A DNA stretch of 64,000 bases, taken from positions 1-64,000 of the forward strand of contig JANOJL010000031.1 of the NCBI GenBank assembly GCA_031418715.1, written 5' to 3'. Source of the stretch: JANMDU01 sp031418715 (lineage in GTDB: Bacteria > Pseudomonadota > Gammaproteobacteria > Burkholderiales > Burkholderiaceae_C). Position 1 is the stretch's first letter. Every line of letters starts with the position of its first letter. Below the pieces are notes generated by a model that saw nothing but the letters and a program-made list of their open reading frames with translations, was not told where the DNA came from and made no database searches. Of the stretch, positions 1-8,323 are shown one piece after another. The translations under genes and the position numbers were made by a program.

Positions 1-1
1 C

Positions 2-394
2 TATGAAGTGGCCAGCAACGATGCGCGCTACCCGCTGGCCATGATCTCGCCGCCTGCCCGCAACTTCCTCAATTCCACCTTCGTCAACGTGAAAAGCCTG
101 CGCGATATGGAAGGCGAGCCGCTGCTGGAAATCTCGGCGCAGGATGCAGCGCAGCGCGGTATTGCAGACGGCGAGATTGTGAAAATCTTCAATGATCGCG
201 GCACGTACCGCTGCAAAGCTCAGATCAGCCAGCGCGCCCGCCCAGGCGTCGTTCATGGCCTTGGCATTTGGTGGCGCAAGATGGGGCTGGATGGCAAAAA
301 TGTGAACGAGCTCACCAGCCAACGCCTGACCGACATGGGGCGCGGCTCGGTGTTTTACGACTGTGCGGTGCAGGTGAGCGCTGATGTGGCTTAG
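2..394 (+). CDS. Molybdopterin oxidoreductase catalytic subunit, C-terminal end (partial)
   Basis: The reading frame is already open at the left edge, so this is the 3' end of a longer gene. The 130 residues look like the molybdopterin-dinucleotide-binding beta-barrel domain that closes formate-dehydrogenase-like oxidoreductases: the stretch PLAMISPPARNFLNSTF near the start, then a D-G-E-IV-I-ND-G pattern, and VNELTSQRLTDMGRGSVFYD near the end. In the family this domain holds the bis-MGD cofactor. The upstream part with the Fe-S site and catalytic residue lies outside the window, so substrate and location cannot be judged. The stop precedes the next start by 13 bases. Confidence 0.8.
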   Translation, partial: YEVASNDARYPLAMISPPARNFLNSTFVNVKSLRDMEGEPLLEISAQDAAQRGIADGEIVKIFNDRGTYRCKAQISQRARPGVVHGLGIWWRKMGLDGKNVNELTSQRLTDMGRGSVFYDCAVQVSADVA

Positions 395-407
395 GGCTTT
401 GAATTTT

Positions 408-1514
408 ATGAAAAAAAGACCGATAGCCGGCATATTTATTGCGCTAACAGCTACTATTTTTATAGCAATCTGTATCACTGGCTGCGGTAACTTGGGTTAC
501 TACTGGCAAAACACCCAAGGCCATTTAGCCGTGATGAATGCGGCGAAGCCCGTGCAAGAGTGGCTCGAAGATACGCAGACCAATGCAGCCACTAAGCGCC
601 GCTTAGAGCTGGCTCAGCGCATCCGCGAATTTGCGTCGACAGAGCTCTCCTTGCCCGATAACGCCAGCTACCGTCGCTATGCTGATCTGAAGCGCAGCGT
701 CGTGGTGTGGAATGTGGTGGCCGCGCCGCCTTATTCGCTTCAGCTCAAGACTTGGTGCTTTGCTGTGGTGGGCTGCGTGGGGTATCGCGGTTACTACACC
801 GAGGCCGATGCGAAAGCTGAGGCAGAGAAGGTCAAAACCGAGGGCTACGAGGTGAATGTCTATGGCGTGCCCGCGTATTCCACGCTGGGCTATATGAATT
901 GGGCAGGCGGCGATCCGCTGCTCTCTACCTTCATCACGTATCCCGAAGGCGAACTGGCTCGCATGATCTTTCATGAGCTGGCGCATCAGGTGCTCTATGT
1001 GAAGGACGACACGATGTTCAACGAGTCCTTTGCGACAGCCGTGGAGCGCTTGGGCGGCCAGCAATGGCTTGAAAAAAATGGCTCAGAAGCGGCGCGTGCG
1101 GAGTATGCCGCGTTTGACAGCAAGCGCCGCGAGTTTCGTGCGCTCACGATGCGTGCCAGGGAGCGCTTAGCTCAGGTTTATAAGAAAAACAGGCAAGTTG
1201 CCGGCATAGAATCTGCGCAAAGCGCTACTGAATCCATAGCAAATAAAAAACAGCAGGCAATGCAACAACTGCGTGATGAGTATGCGCAACTCAAGCAAAC
1301 TTGGGGCGGCTTCGCGGGCTATGACCGCTTCATCGCACAGGCCAACAACGCCAGTCTAGGTGCGCAAGCAGCATACGATGAACTCGTGCCGCAGTTCGAA
1401 GCGGTGTTTGAGAAAAAGGGCAGAGATTGGAAAGTCTTTTACCAAGCCATCCAATCCATCACGCCCTTGCCCAAAGACGAGCGCCGCGCGGCTCTCGTGG
1501 CTATGACAAAATAG
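408..1514 (+). CDS. Predicted membrane-anchored aminopeptidase (zinc metallopeptidase)
   Basis: A 368-residue protein with a basic N-terminus (MKKRP), a hydrophobic stretch and a lipobox-like ITGC, so it is probably a lipoprotein. The zinc motif HELAHQ, followed about 15 residues later by FNESFATAVE, matches the predicted aminopeptidase family PF10023 (HExxH with a downstream glutamate). A second in-frame ATG at 384 overlaps the previous gene; 408 is preferred because it gives a normal signal sequence. The gene carries two copies of the dispersed repeat: a degenerate one encodes most of the signal peptide (421-467), and a clearer one encodes a VAGIESAQSATESIAN segment in the C-terminal third (1181-1241). 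The substrate is unknown. Confidence 0.75.
   Translation: MKKRPIAGIFIALTATIFIAICITGCGNLGYYWQNTQGHLAVMNAAKPVQEWLEDTQTNAATKRRLELAQRIREFASTELSLPDNASYRRYADLKRSVVVWNVVAAPPYSLQLKTWCFAVVGCVGYRGYYTEADAKAEAEKVKTEGYEVNVYGVPAYSTLGYMNWAGGDPLLSTFITYPEGELARMIFHELAHQVLYVKDDTMFNESFATAVERLGGQQWLEKNGSEAARAEYAAFDSKRREFRALTMRARERLAQVYKKNRQVAGIESAQSATESIANKKQQAMQQLRDEYAQLKQTWGGFAGYDRFIAQANNASLGAQAAYDELVPQFEAVFEKKGRDWKVFYQAIQSITPLPKDERRAALVAMTK
421..467 (-). repeat. Dispersed repeat copy 1 (degenerate, reverse)
   Basis: Reverse-orientation copy inside the aminopeptidase gene. It retains a diverged ATAGCCGG block, TTGCGC, and an AT-rich arm ending in TATAGCAA. It encodes the hydrophobic signal segment AGIFIALTATIFIAI in the same frame as other reverse copies. 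Confidence 0.5.
1181..1241 (-). repeat. Dispersed repeat copy 2 (reverse, in CDS)
   Basis: Reverse copy read in frame through the aminopeptidase gene. The blocks GCCGGCATA, CTGCGCAAAGCGCTA and CCATAGCAA are visible; it encodes AGIESAQSATESIAN. Confidence 0.7.
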
Positions 1515-1537
1515 ACCGATAGAAACAGGAGACCACC

Positions 1538-1879
1538 ATGGCAGACATCAAAATTTCCCGCGAACACAGCTTGGGCCTCGCAGCAGCGCGCAAAGTCGCG
1601 TACAAATGGGCGGAAGACTGCGAGAAAAAGCTTGATATGGAATGCACCTACGAAGAGGGCAAAACCCAAGACGAAGTGCAATTCACGCGCAGTGGTGTGA
1701 ATGGCACTCTGAAAGTGACCGCAACCGGTTTCGATCTACATGCCAAGCTAGGCTTCCTGCTCGGCGCATTCAGAGGCAAGATCGAATCGGAGATTGAGAA
1801 AAACCTCGACGATCTGCTGGCCAAGAGCGCTGCGAAAGAACCCGCTGCCAAAAAAAACGCCACCAAGAAAAAAGCCTGA
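1538..1879 (+). CDS. Polyhydroxyalkanoic acid system family protein
   Basis: A 113-residue protein starting MADIKISREHSLGL after an AGGAG-type ribosome site at about 1529. The central fold, with EYG-like and TATGFDLHAKLGFLLG segments, matches the PHA_gran_rgn family (PF09650), small proteins associated with polyhydroxyalkanoate metabolism in proteobacteria. The last 20 residues are an Ala/Lys tail (KKNATKKKA) like those of several neighbouring lipid-storage proteins. The exact function of the family is unknown. The stop codon lies inside a strong hairpin. Confidence 0.75.
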   Translation: MADIKISREHSLGLAAARKVAYKWAEDCEKKLDMECTYEEGKTQDEVQFTRSGVNGTLKVTATGFDLHAKLGFLLGAFRGKIESEIEKNLDDLLAKSAAKEPAAKKNATKKKA

Positions 1880-1900
1880 GAGCTTGCGCGCTCAGGCTTT
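1871..1900 (+). terminator. Hairpin terminator after the PHA-system gene
   Basis: A perfect 10-bp stem, AAAGCCTGAG (1871-1880) and CTCAGGCTTT (1891-1900), with a 10-base loop. The stem includes the stop codon. It runs directly into a dispersed repeat copy. Confidence 0.7.
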
Positions 1901-1955
1901 GCTATTAATTAAATAGCATTTCGCGCAGATTCTATAACGGCGAACAGCCTAAATC
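1901..1955 (+). repeat. Dispersed repeat copy 3 (forward, intergenic)
   Basis: Clear copy: GCTATTAATTAAATAGC arm, then CGCGCAGA, TCTATAACGGC, and CAGCCTAAAT. It lies between two convergent genes and abuts the terminator of the left gene. Confidence 0.85.
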
Positions 1956-1959
1956 GCCA

Positions 1960-2211
1960 TTATTTCAGCGATTCAATCAGATCCACATACTGTTGCATCG
2001 CATCTTTGGTGCTAGTGCCTTTGATTTTGTTCCAGGCATCCCATTTGGCGCGGCCGACCATGTCGGTGAACCCGGGTTTTTTCTCTTCGTTGTCGCCAAC
2101 GGTACCCTGCTTATAGAGGGAATAAATTTGCAGCATGGTGGCGTTGTCGGGGCGCTCAGACAGGTTTTTGGAATCTGCGGCGGCTTTTTCGAATTGGGCT
2201 TTGGTGGCCAT
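1960..2211 (-). CDS. Acyl-CoA-binding protein (ACBP)
   Basis: An 83-residue protein of the usual ACBP length. It shows the four-helix signature: FEKAAADSKNL, then LQIYSLYKQGTVGD in helix 2, the conserved KWDAWNKIKG, and a closing helix AMQQYVDLIESL. ACBPs bind long-chain acyl-CoA in the cytoplasm and buffer or deliver it to acyltransferases. Its position next to a wax ester synthase/DGAT gene supports a role in supplying acyl-CoA for storage lipid. It lies on the minus strand, 88 bases downstream of the acyltransferase gene, so the two may be co-transcribed. Confidence 0.9.
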   Translation of the reverse strand: MATKAQFEKAAADSKNLSERPDNATMLQIYSLYKQGTVGDNEEKKPGFTDMVGRAKWDAWNKIKGTSTKDAMQQYVDLIESLK

Positions 2212-2299
2212 GGTGGAGCTCCTAGAAAGTTGATATAAAGAAAATTGTACGTCGGCTGGTGAATTTAATCAAAACACGGGTGACAGATCAGCTTGCTCT

Positions 2300-3889
2300 T
2301 TACTTCAGCAACTTCTTGGTTTTTGAAGCAGGTTTAGAAGCGGGTTTTAAAGTGGGTTTTGAAGCAGGCTTAGTGGATTTTTTGGCTACCGCAGGCTTGA
2401 CAGATTTTGCAGCCACTTTGCGCACAGGTGCTGTGGCTGTTCTTGGTGCAGTAGCGGTCGCAGGTGCTTTGGCTGTTTTCTTCTCAGCTGCCAAACCCAG
2501 CAGCGCCTCCAATTCTGCAAGCGCCTCGCCCGTGTACACAGCGAGCTTTTGTGTGCTGGGCAGCGAGGTGTGGCAAGCCGTGAAGCCGAAATTCATGTAG
2601 CCGGCATAGCTTTCGCAGGTGATGTTCAGTGCCTGCCCGTGCGTCACGATGGATGCGGGGTAAATCGAGAGCAGCTCAGCGCCCCGAAAATACAGTGGCT
2701 TATCCGGCCCCGGCACATTGGAGATGGTGATGTTGAACATTGGCGGCAAGCGCCCGCCAATGCCTGAGAGCAATGTGAGCAAAGTGGGTGCCATCAGCAG
2801 CATGGTGTATTGCGTCATCACTTGACGCGGCAGGCTTTGCACATGTGCCTTGGCGTGTTGCACCGATCTTTTGATGGCTTGCAGGCGCTCCAGCGGATCG
2901 GCGATATTCGTGCCCAGCGTGGCCACAATGAAGCTGATCGCGTTGCCTGTGCCTTCATCATCTTTGGGGCGTACAGAAACGGGAATGCCTGCCGTGAGCG
3001 ATTTTTCGGGCAGGTTGTCGCGTTCGCTTAAGAAGCGGCGCAGCGCCGCGCCACACAGTGCGAGCACCACATCGTTGAGCGTGCAACCCGCTGCATCGGC
3101 CAAGCCGCGCAAACGCGCCATAGAAAACTGCTGCGTGGCAAAGCGACGTTTCTCGCGCACGCGGCCATTGAGCACGGAGCGCGGTGCATCAAAAGGCACC
3201 ACCAGCCCATCATTGGGATTGCCAATGCGCTTGATGATTTTGCCAAATGCCATAGCGAGCTGCGGCAAAGATTTCGCCTGCAGGCTCAGCTCTTCCAAGG
3301 CAGCAGCAGTGGCGCTCGCCACCGTAGGCGTTTGCGAGCGACGCTTTTCTTTGGCTTGCGCCGTGTTTCCGGTGGCCCAGAAAGGCGGCAGCTTCAAGCT
3401 GGCCACCGGATCGGTGGCCATCGCTTTATGAAGCAATTTCACGCCACTTACCCCGTCAATCAGGCTGTGGTGCATCTTGATGAAGAGCGCAAAGCGATCA
3501 CCTTCGAGCCCTTCAATGATGGTGCATTCCCAGGGCGGGCGCGCCAAGTCGATCGGGGCGCTGTGTAAGCGCCCCACCAACTCACCGAGTTCACGTTCGC
3601 CGCCAGGCCAAGGCAAAGCCGCATGCCTGACGTGGTACTCCAAGTCGATATCGTCCGCTTCTATCCAAGAGTGCGCAGGATTTTTATTGAAGGGGACTTT
3701 GAGCTTGTGGCTCCAAGGTGCAGCGAAGCTGCGATGGCCGCGAAAATCCAACATCAACTGACGCATGAAATCTACTGGCGCATCAGGCGGTAGTTTGAAT
3801 TGCAGCAAGCCGCCCACATGATTGGGTGTGGCGCGCGTTTCCGTGAACAGCCAAGCGGCATCCAATGGGCTCAAACGGGTGGTGCTCAT
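2300..3889 (-). CDS. Wax ester synthase / acyl-CoA:diacylglycerol acyltransferase (WS/DGAT)
   Basis: A 529-residue protein whose first 460 residues match the bacterial WS/DGAT family: the N-terminus MSTTRLSPLDAAWLF, the catalytic HHSLIDGVSG (HHxxxDG), and the C-terminal ISNVPGP motif. These enzymes join acyl-CoA to fatty alcohols or diacylglycerol at the inner membrane or lipid bodies. The last 65 residues form a Lys/Ala/Pro/Thr repeat tail (for example KPASKPTLKPASKPASK) that is not part of the usual catalytic domain. Neighbours encode an acyl-CoA-binding protein, a putative fatty acyl reductase and an alcohol dehydrogenase, so wax ester formation is the likely role. Confidence 0.9.
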   Translation of the reverse strand: MSTTRLSPLDAAWLFTETRATPNHVGGLLQFKLPPDAPVDFMRQLMLDFRGHRSFAAPWSHKLKVPFNKNPAHSWIEADDIDLEYHVRHAALPWPGGERELGELVGRLHSAPIDLARPPWECTIIEGLEGDRFALFIKMHHSLIDGVSGVKLLHKAMATDPVASLKLPPFWATGNTAQAKEKRRSQTPTVASATAAALEELSLQAKSLPQLAMAFGKIIKRIGNPNDGLVVPFDAPRSVLNGRVREKRRFATQQFSMARLRGLADAAGCTLNDVVLALCGAALRRFLSERDNLPEKSLTAGIPVSVRPKDDEGTGNAISFIVATLGTNIADPLERLQAIKRSVQHAKAHVQSLPRQVMTQYTMLLMAPTLLTLLSGIGGRLPPMFNITISNVPGPDKPLYFRGAELLSIYPASIVTHGQALNITCESYAGYMNFGFTACHTSLPSTQKLAVYTGEALAELEALLGLAAEKKTAKAPATATAPRTATAPVRKVAAKSVKPAVAKKSTKPASKPTLKPASKPASKTKKLLK

Positions 3890-3964
3890 CTTGGCTTTTC
3901 CCTGTGTTGCGAATCTTGCCTATCGGCGCGATTCATGGCTTGCTAAAGGCAAATGGCGTGTTGG

Positions 3965-6139
3965 TTAAGCGGCCTTGCGTGCTGCAGTTTTCTTAGCGGG
4001 TGCTTTCTTTGTAGCCACCTTCTTTGCAGCTACTGTCTTGGCCGGGGCAGCTTTTTTAGCGGCCGGTTTTTTGACAGCGGCAGATTTGGCGGGAGCCGCA
4101 GCAACGCCTTTCCACTTCAAGCGAGCTTTCTTAGCGAGGCTCACCACCTTGGCGATATCTTCGTCGGTGAACGCACCGTTCACACCGGAAATCGCTGACA
4201 GCTTCATGCCGTGTCTGATGCCTAGCTTGTAGATTTCTTTGACCTTATCCCACTCGGTATCGCGGCCCACGGTGAACACTTCAAAGCGACCTTCGAGCGC
4301 GAGCACAATGGTCTCCGCCATACAAGCAAAGACCACATTGGGTGGCAAGCCAATGCTCTTCATGCCACGCACTTTGGTGGGTAGCTCGATCTCGCCGGAT
4401 TCGATCACCAGCACATCGGGGCGCTTGGCCACTTCTTCAGGTGGCAAATCGAGTGGACGCGCCACATCGGTGATCACGCAGCCAGGCTTGACCTTCATGA
4501 TGTCCAAAATCTTCTTACCTGCACCGGAAGTGGAGGTGACGATCATGTCCATGTCGTGCAAAAGGCTGTCGTAGTCAATCGAGCACACCACATCGGCATC
4601 GGGTGTATCTTTGAGGATCGAGCGCTTGAGCTCTTCCAGTTTTTTCAGATCGCGCCCTGCGATAACGACTTGCTCAAATGCCATCGCCAGCAAACGCGCA
4701 CTGACTGAGCCGATCGAGCCGCTTGCGCCAATCACCATGGTTTTGGCTTGAATGCGTTTACCATTTTTCTCCAGCTTCACCAAGCCCATGCGCTTCATCG
4801 CATCCGCTGCAGCCCAGAGCGCGCCTGATGCGGAGTAACTGTTGCCTGTGGTAATAGGTAGCGGCGCGCGGCGTGCCACGGTGATGCCTGCATCGCCCAC
4901 CACTTTGGTGAATGCCCCTAGGCCCATGATCTGCGCGCCCAAACCTTGCGCGATTTTTGCAGCATGCAGCAAGCGGCGGTAGGTGAACTCAGGGCTGCGC
5001 GAGAGCATTTCTTTGGGTGTGCCGCCCACAGAAATGAGCCAGCCCTCGGCTTCTGCGCCACTGGGCGAAATGATGTTGTCCATCTTGCAATAGACCATGG
5101 GCGGCATGTGTGCTGCCACAGTTTCGATCCGGTCCATGATGAACTTAGGCGTGCTTTTTGGAATCGGCATGCCTTTGCGAATGTAATCTTGCGAGAGCGG
5201 ATGAACCACAAAGGCAAAGCGTCGAATATTGCGAAAGTTGCCTGTGGGGTGCAGCATATTCGGCTTGATGTTCAGCTCATTCAAAATCTCTTCAAAATCA
5301 TCGTCTGAGACCTCATCGGCCTGCTTGTCAAGGCTGGCCAAAATCATGGCCTCCAGCGTGTTGATGCCAATCACATGGTCGAACAATTTCGGTGATACGT
5401 CGATCACCAAATTAACCTTGCACTTCTTGAAAAATTCCATACGGTCATCGTCTACCGCGGATGTGATCACCGTTTTACCCGCTAGATTGCTGGAGTCGCC
5501 CACGGCTTTCAATTCTGCAAAAGTGCCAACGATCAGATGCGCTTCACCCACAGCTTTGCCCACGCGCTTTCCCTTGAGCCAAGTGAAAGATGATTCCAGC
5601 AGCTCGGCGGGCTTGCCCGAGAGCGCCCATTTCGTGCTCTTGGCATACAGCTCCAATTGTTGAATCGAACTGAGCATGGTGGGCGCGCCGGTTTGATACA
5701 GTGCATCCGCAAAATTCAGATTGGGTGTGTAGTCCGACAGCGCGACAGCCATGTCGTAATTGCGCATGCCGTTTAAGAACAGCACGATGTTGTTGTTGAA
5801 ATACTCGCCCAATTCTTTTTGCACATGACGCACCGCACGCACTTGCAACAGGCGGCGCAGTGTGGCGCCCGTGGTGGCAGGCACCCGAGTGACGACGTTG
5901 AGCAAGCGCTGGGTTTCTTTGTTGACTACGGTGCGCAGACCCACTTGGTAATGGTCGCCAATCTCACCAATACCAATCGCGTCAGAGAAGCCTTGCTGGC
6001 GGCGCAGCAACTCCCAAGCCTTGGTGGTGTCGTTGTCTGCGCCCATGCGCGTGACTTCAAAATCTTCACCAAGGAATTTGGTTTTGAAGGAGAAATCTTG
6101 GCTGCTTGAGCCGAGGGTGACGGTGGTGACTTTTTTCAT
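3965..6139 (-). CDS. Long-chain acyl-CoA/ACP reductase-like protein with extra N-terminal domain
   Basis: A 724-residue protein. The second half (about residues 380-650) resembles cyanobacterial acyl-ACP reductase: RRLLHAAKIAQGLGAQIMGLGAFTKVV, then the nucleotide-binding GASGSIGS near residue 470, a KPGCVITDVARP segment whose Cys (about 554) aligns by eye with the reductase active-site Cys, and FACMAETIVLALEG near 600. The first 370 residues are a separate region that I cannot assign. The last 55 residues are a histone-like Ala/Lys/Pro tail with repeated PAKK. Family knowledge suggests reduction of acyl thioester to fatty aldehyde; that it feeds the neighbouring wax ester synthase is inference. 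Confidence 0.7.
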   Translation of the reverse strand: MKKVTTVTLGSSSQDFSFKTKFLGEDFEVTRMGADNDTTKAWELLRRQQGFSDAIGIGEIGDHYQVGLRTVVNKETQRLLNVVTRVPATTGATLRRLLQVRAVRHVQKELGEYFNNNIVLFLNGMRNYDMAVALSDYTPNLNFADALYQTGAPTMLSSIQQLELYAKSTKWALSGKPAELLESSFTWLKGKRVGKAVGEAHLIVGTFAELKAVGDSSNLAGKTVITSAVDDDRMEFFKKCKVNLVIDVSPKLFDHVIGINTLEAMILASLDKQADEVSDDDFEEILNELNIKPNMLHPTGNFRNIRRFAFVVHPLSQDYIRKGMPIPKSTPKFIMDRIETVAAHMPPMVYCKMDNIISPSGAEAEGWLISVGGTPKEMLSRSPEFTYRRLLHAAKIAQGLGAQIMGLGAFTKVVGDAGITVARRAPLPITTGNSYSASGALWAAADAMKRMGLVKLEKNGKRIQAKTMVIGASGSIGSVSARLLAMAFEQVVIAGRDLKKLEELKRSILKDTPDADVVCSIDYDSLLHDMDMIVTSTSGAGKKILDIMKVKPGCVITDVARPLDLPPEEVAKRPDVLVIESGEIELPTKVRGMKSIGLPPNVVFACMAETIVLALEGRFEVFTVGRDTEWDKVKEIYKLGIRHGMKLSAISGVNGAFTDEDIAKVVSLAKKARLKWKGVAAAPAKSAAVKKPAAKKAAPAKTVAAKKVATKKAPAKKTAARKAA

Positions 6140-6169
6140 ATGGCGCTTCTTGTCTGTGAAAGTTGAAAA

Positions 6170-7447
6170 TTATTTTATTGATTTTTTGGCTGCAGCTTTT
6201 TTGGCAGGCGTTGGCTTGTCCACCGGCGGCAGGACTTGGCGGATCAGCGCTTCGCATTGCTTTTGCGTCATGTATTTCGGCACGGGGTAGCCGGTGTGCG
6301 CCTCATGGCAAGCCGCTTTGGCCAAGGCGGGAATGTCTGATTCTTGCAATTTATCCAGATGCAGGGGAATGCCCAGATCGCGATTGAGCTGATCTATCGC
6401 ATCCAAGAATTTTTCGGCCAGCTTGTCGTCGCGCTCGCTTTCTTTGCCAAGGTTGGCGCGCACGGCCAATTTCGCCAACTGCTTTTGAATCACAGGTGCT
6501 GAGTAGCGCATCACATGCGGCAACATGATCGCATTTGCCAAGCCGTGCGGCGTGTGGTATTTGCCGCCAAACTGATGCGCGATGGCATGCACATAGCCCA
6601 CGTTGGCTCGCGTGAATGCAAGACCAGCATAGGTGGAGGCGAGTGACATTTTTTCTCTAGCAGCCAGATCCGTGCCTTTGGTATAGCAAGTGCGCAGATT
6701 GCCAAAGATCAAGCCCACTGCGGCCAACGCCATGCCATCGGTGTAGGGCGTGGACCAGTTGCCCACAAAGGCTTCCACAGCATGCGTGAGCGCATCAATG
6801 CCAGTGGCGGCGGTGATGTGGGGCGGCAGGCCGGTCATGAGCGATGCGTCTAGCGCAGCCATTTTGGGCACGAGGCGTGGATCAATGATCACGACTTTGT
6901 CATGCTTCACCGGATCAGAGATCACAGCAGCTACTGTGACTTCAGAACCTGTGCCTGCGGTGGTGGGCACAGCGTAGATCGGCAATGGGTTGCTGCGGCC
7001 TTTGAAGTAGCCGGCAAGGCTGCGCAGGCTCTTGCGATTGGTCATGGAGATGGCAATCGCTTTGGCTGAATCCATCGACGAACCACCACCAAAAGCCACG
7101 ATGGCATCACAATCGTGCTGGCGGCAAAAATCAATGCCTTCTTCGATCAGCGGAATCGGTGCATCGGGCGTGATTTTGTCAAACACCACCGTCTTTGTGC
7201 CACCGGCGTGCAGCGCATCTTGAATGCTGTTCAGTAGCCCGAGTTTCGAGATGACGCCGTCGGTGACGATCAGCACTTTGCTGTGGCCAAAGCCCGCGAT
7301 GACTTCGCCCATGCGCGCGCTCGATCCGGGGCCGACCATCAGCGTGGGCTGGGGAATAGGGATGTAGCGCGTGACTTTGCCTGCGCCCTTCATAAGCGCT
7401 TCTAGGCCCGCTGTGCGGGTTGAATTGGGAATAAAGTCCAAGATCAC
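6170..7447 (-). CDS. Iron-containing alcohol dehydrogenase (group III)
   Basis: A 425-residue protein starting at GTG, chosen because GAGGAG lies 6 bases upstream. NAD-binding GGGSSMDSAKA and metal-ligand motifs GIDALTHAVEAF, and HAIAHQFGG with HTPHGLANAIMLP, are all present. Family members oxidise alcohols or reduce aldehydes with NAD(P)H and Fe2+ or Zn2+ in the cytoplasm. Lying 30 bases upstream of the reductase-like gene on the same strand, it could reduce the fatty aldehyde to the alcohol used by the wax ester synthase (inference). The C-terminus carries a short basic tail, PTPAKKAAAKKSIK. Confidence 0.85.
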   Translation of the reverse strand: MILDFIPNSTRTAGLEALMKGAGKVTRYIPIPQPTLMVGPGSSARMGEVIAGFGHSKVLIVTDGVISKLGLLNSIQDALHAGGTKTVVFDKITPDAPIPLIEEGIDFCRQHDCDAIVAFGGGSSMDSAKAIAISMTNRKSLRSLAGYFKGRSNPLPIYAVPTTAGTGSEVTVAAVISDPVKHDKVVIIDPRLVPKMAALDASLMTGLPPHITAATGIDALTHAVEAFVGNWSTPYTDGMALAAVGLIFGNLRTCYTKGTDLAAREKMSLASTYAGLAFTRANVGYVHAIAHQFGGKYHTPHGLANAIMLPHVMRYSAPVIQKQLAKLAVRANLGKESERDDKLAEKFLDAIDQLNRDLGIPLHLDKLQESDIPALAKAACHEAHTGYPVPKYMTQKQCEALIRQVLPPVDKPTPAKKAAAKKSIK

Positions 7448-7476
7448 AACAGCCTCCTCGGTGAATCTAATATCTG

Positions 7477-7486
7477 ACTGATCAGT
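7477..7486. promoter_or_regulatory. Perfect palindrome, possible TetR operator
   Basis: ACTGATCAGT, a perfect 10-bp palindrome about 30 bases upstream of the alcohol dehydrogenase start and adjacent to an AT-rich GATATTAG that could be its -10 region. A TetR-family gene lies immediately upstream on the same strand. No binding evidence; short palindromes also arise by chance. Confidence 0.3.
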
Positions 7487-7561
7487 GTAGGCGCTGGCAC
7501 AGGCTACGCGCTGGCAATTGACCCCAATAGCGCACAGGGTTTTCCCGGTTGGCGGAATCGC

Positions 7562-8230
7562 TTAGCTCTTCGCCGTTTTTGCAGAATACTCTGAAACAAG
7601 CGCGAGCAAATGCTGCCTTTGCCCGGCCTCCAGATAGGGCACCAACAAATTCAGCACATGCTGCGCACCTCGCACCAGCGCGATACTCGCACTCTCAGGC
7701 TCGAGCGCATTGCGCGGATCACGTACGTATTCGAAACTCAACCAGTAGGTGAGCACGACGACCATGGAGGTGGATGTGCCTTCGATTTCGCGCGAATCAA
7801 TCGTGATTGCGCCGCTGCGGTTCATCGCCTCCAGCATCGTTTTGACACTGCGGGTTTTGTTTTTCAGTACCCACTGAAAATGCGTCTCTAAACGACGATT
7901 CTTGCTGAGCAGATCGTTCAGATCGCGGTAGAGGAAACGGTATTGCCAGATCAGTTCATACAACGTGTGCAGGAAAAACCATGCATCTTCAACATTACGC
8001 ACGCCATCGCTTGCATTCAAAAGCTCCGAGAGCGAGCGTTCGTAGCGGTCAAACAAGCTGTTGATCAGCTCGTCTTTGGCGGGATAGTGGTAGTAGAGGT
8101 TGCCGGGGCTGATATTGAGCTCAGCAGAGATCAATGTGGTGGAGACATTGGGCTCGCCAAAACGGTTGAACAGTTCGAGCGTGACTTCCAGAATGCGTTC
8201 TGCGGTGCGGCGCGGCGCTTTTTTGACCAT
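7562..8230 (-). CDS. TetR family transcriptional regulator
   Basis: A 222-residue protein with an N-terminal helix-turn-helix (about residues 12-55): ERILEVTLELFNRFGEPNVS, then ISAELNISPGNLYYHYPAKDEL, the classic TetR recognition region. The C-terminal part is an all-helical ligand domain with no obvious ligand signature. It is located just upstream of the alcohol dehydrogenase, reductase and acyltransferase genes on the same strand, so it may control the lipid block, perhaps in response to acyl-CoA or fatty acid; that is inference from position. The start MVKKAPRRTAERIL is weakly supported by an AGGA ten or more bases upstream. Confidence 0.85.
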   Translation of the reverse strand: MVKKAPRRTAERILEVTLELFNRFGEPNVSTTLISAELNISPGNLYYHYPAKDELINSLFDRYERSLSELLNASDGVRNVEDAWFFLHTLYELIWQYRFLYRDLNDLLSKNRRLETHFQWVLKNKTRSVKTMLEAMNRSGAITIDSREIEGTSTSMVVVLTYWLSFEYVRDPRNALEPESASIALVRGAQHVLNLLVPYLEAGQRQHLLALVSEYSAKTAKS

Positions 8231-8323
8231 GATTTTCTTTTGTCCTCTGATGTGACGGGTCTTGTCTTACCCACACTCTAGCGCATGTTCAATGCTAGCG
8301 CTCATCTAGCAGCGCATTTGAGA

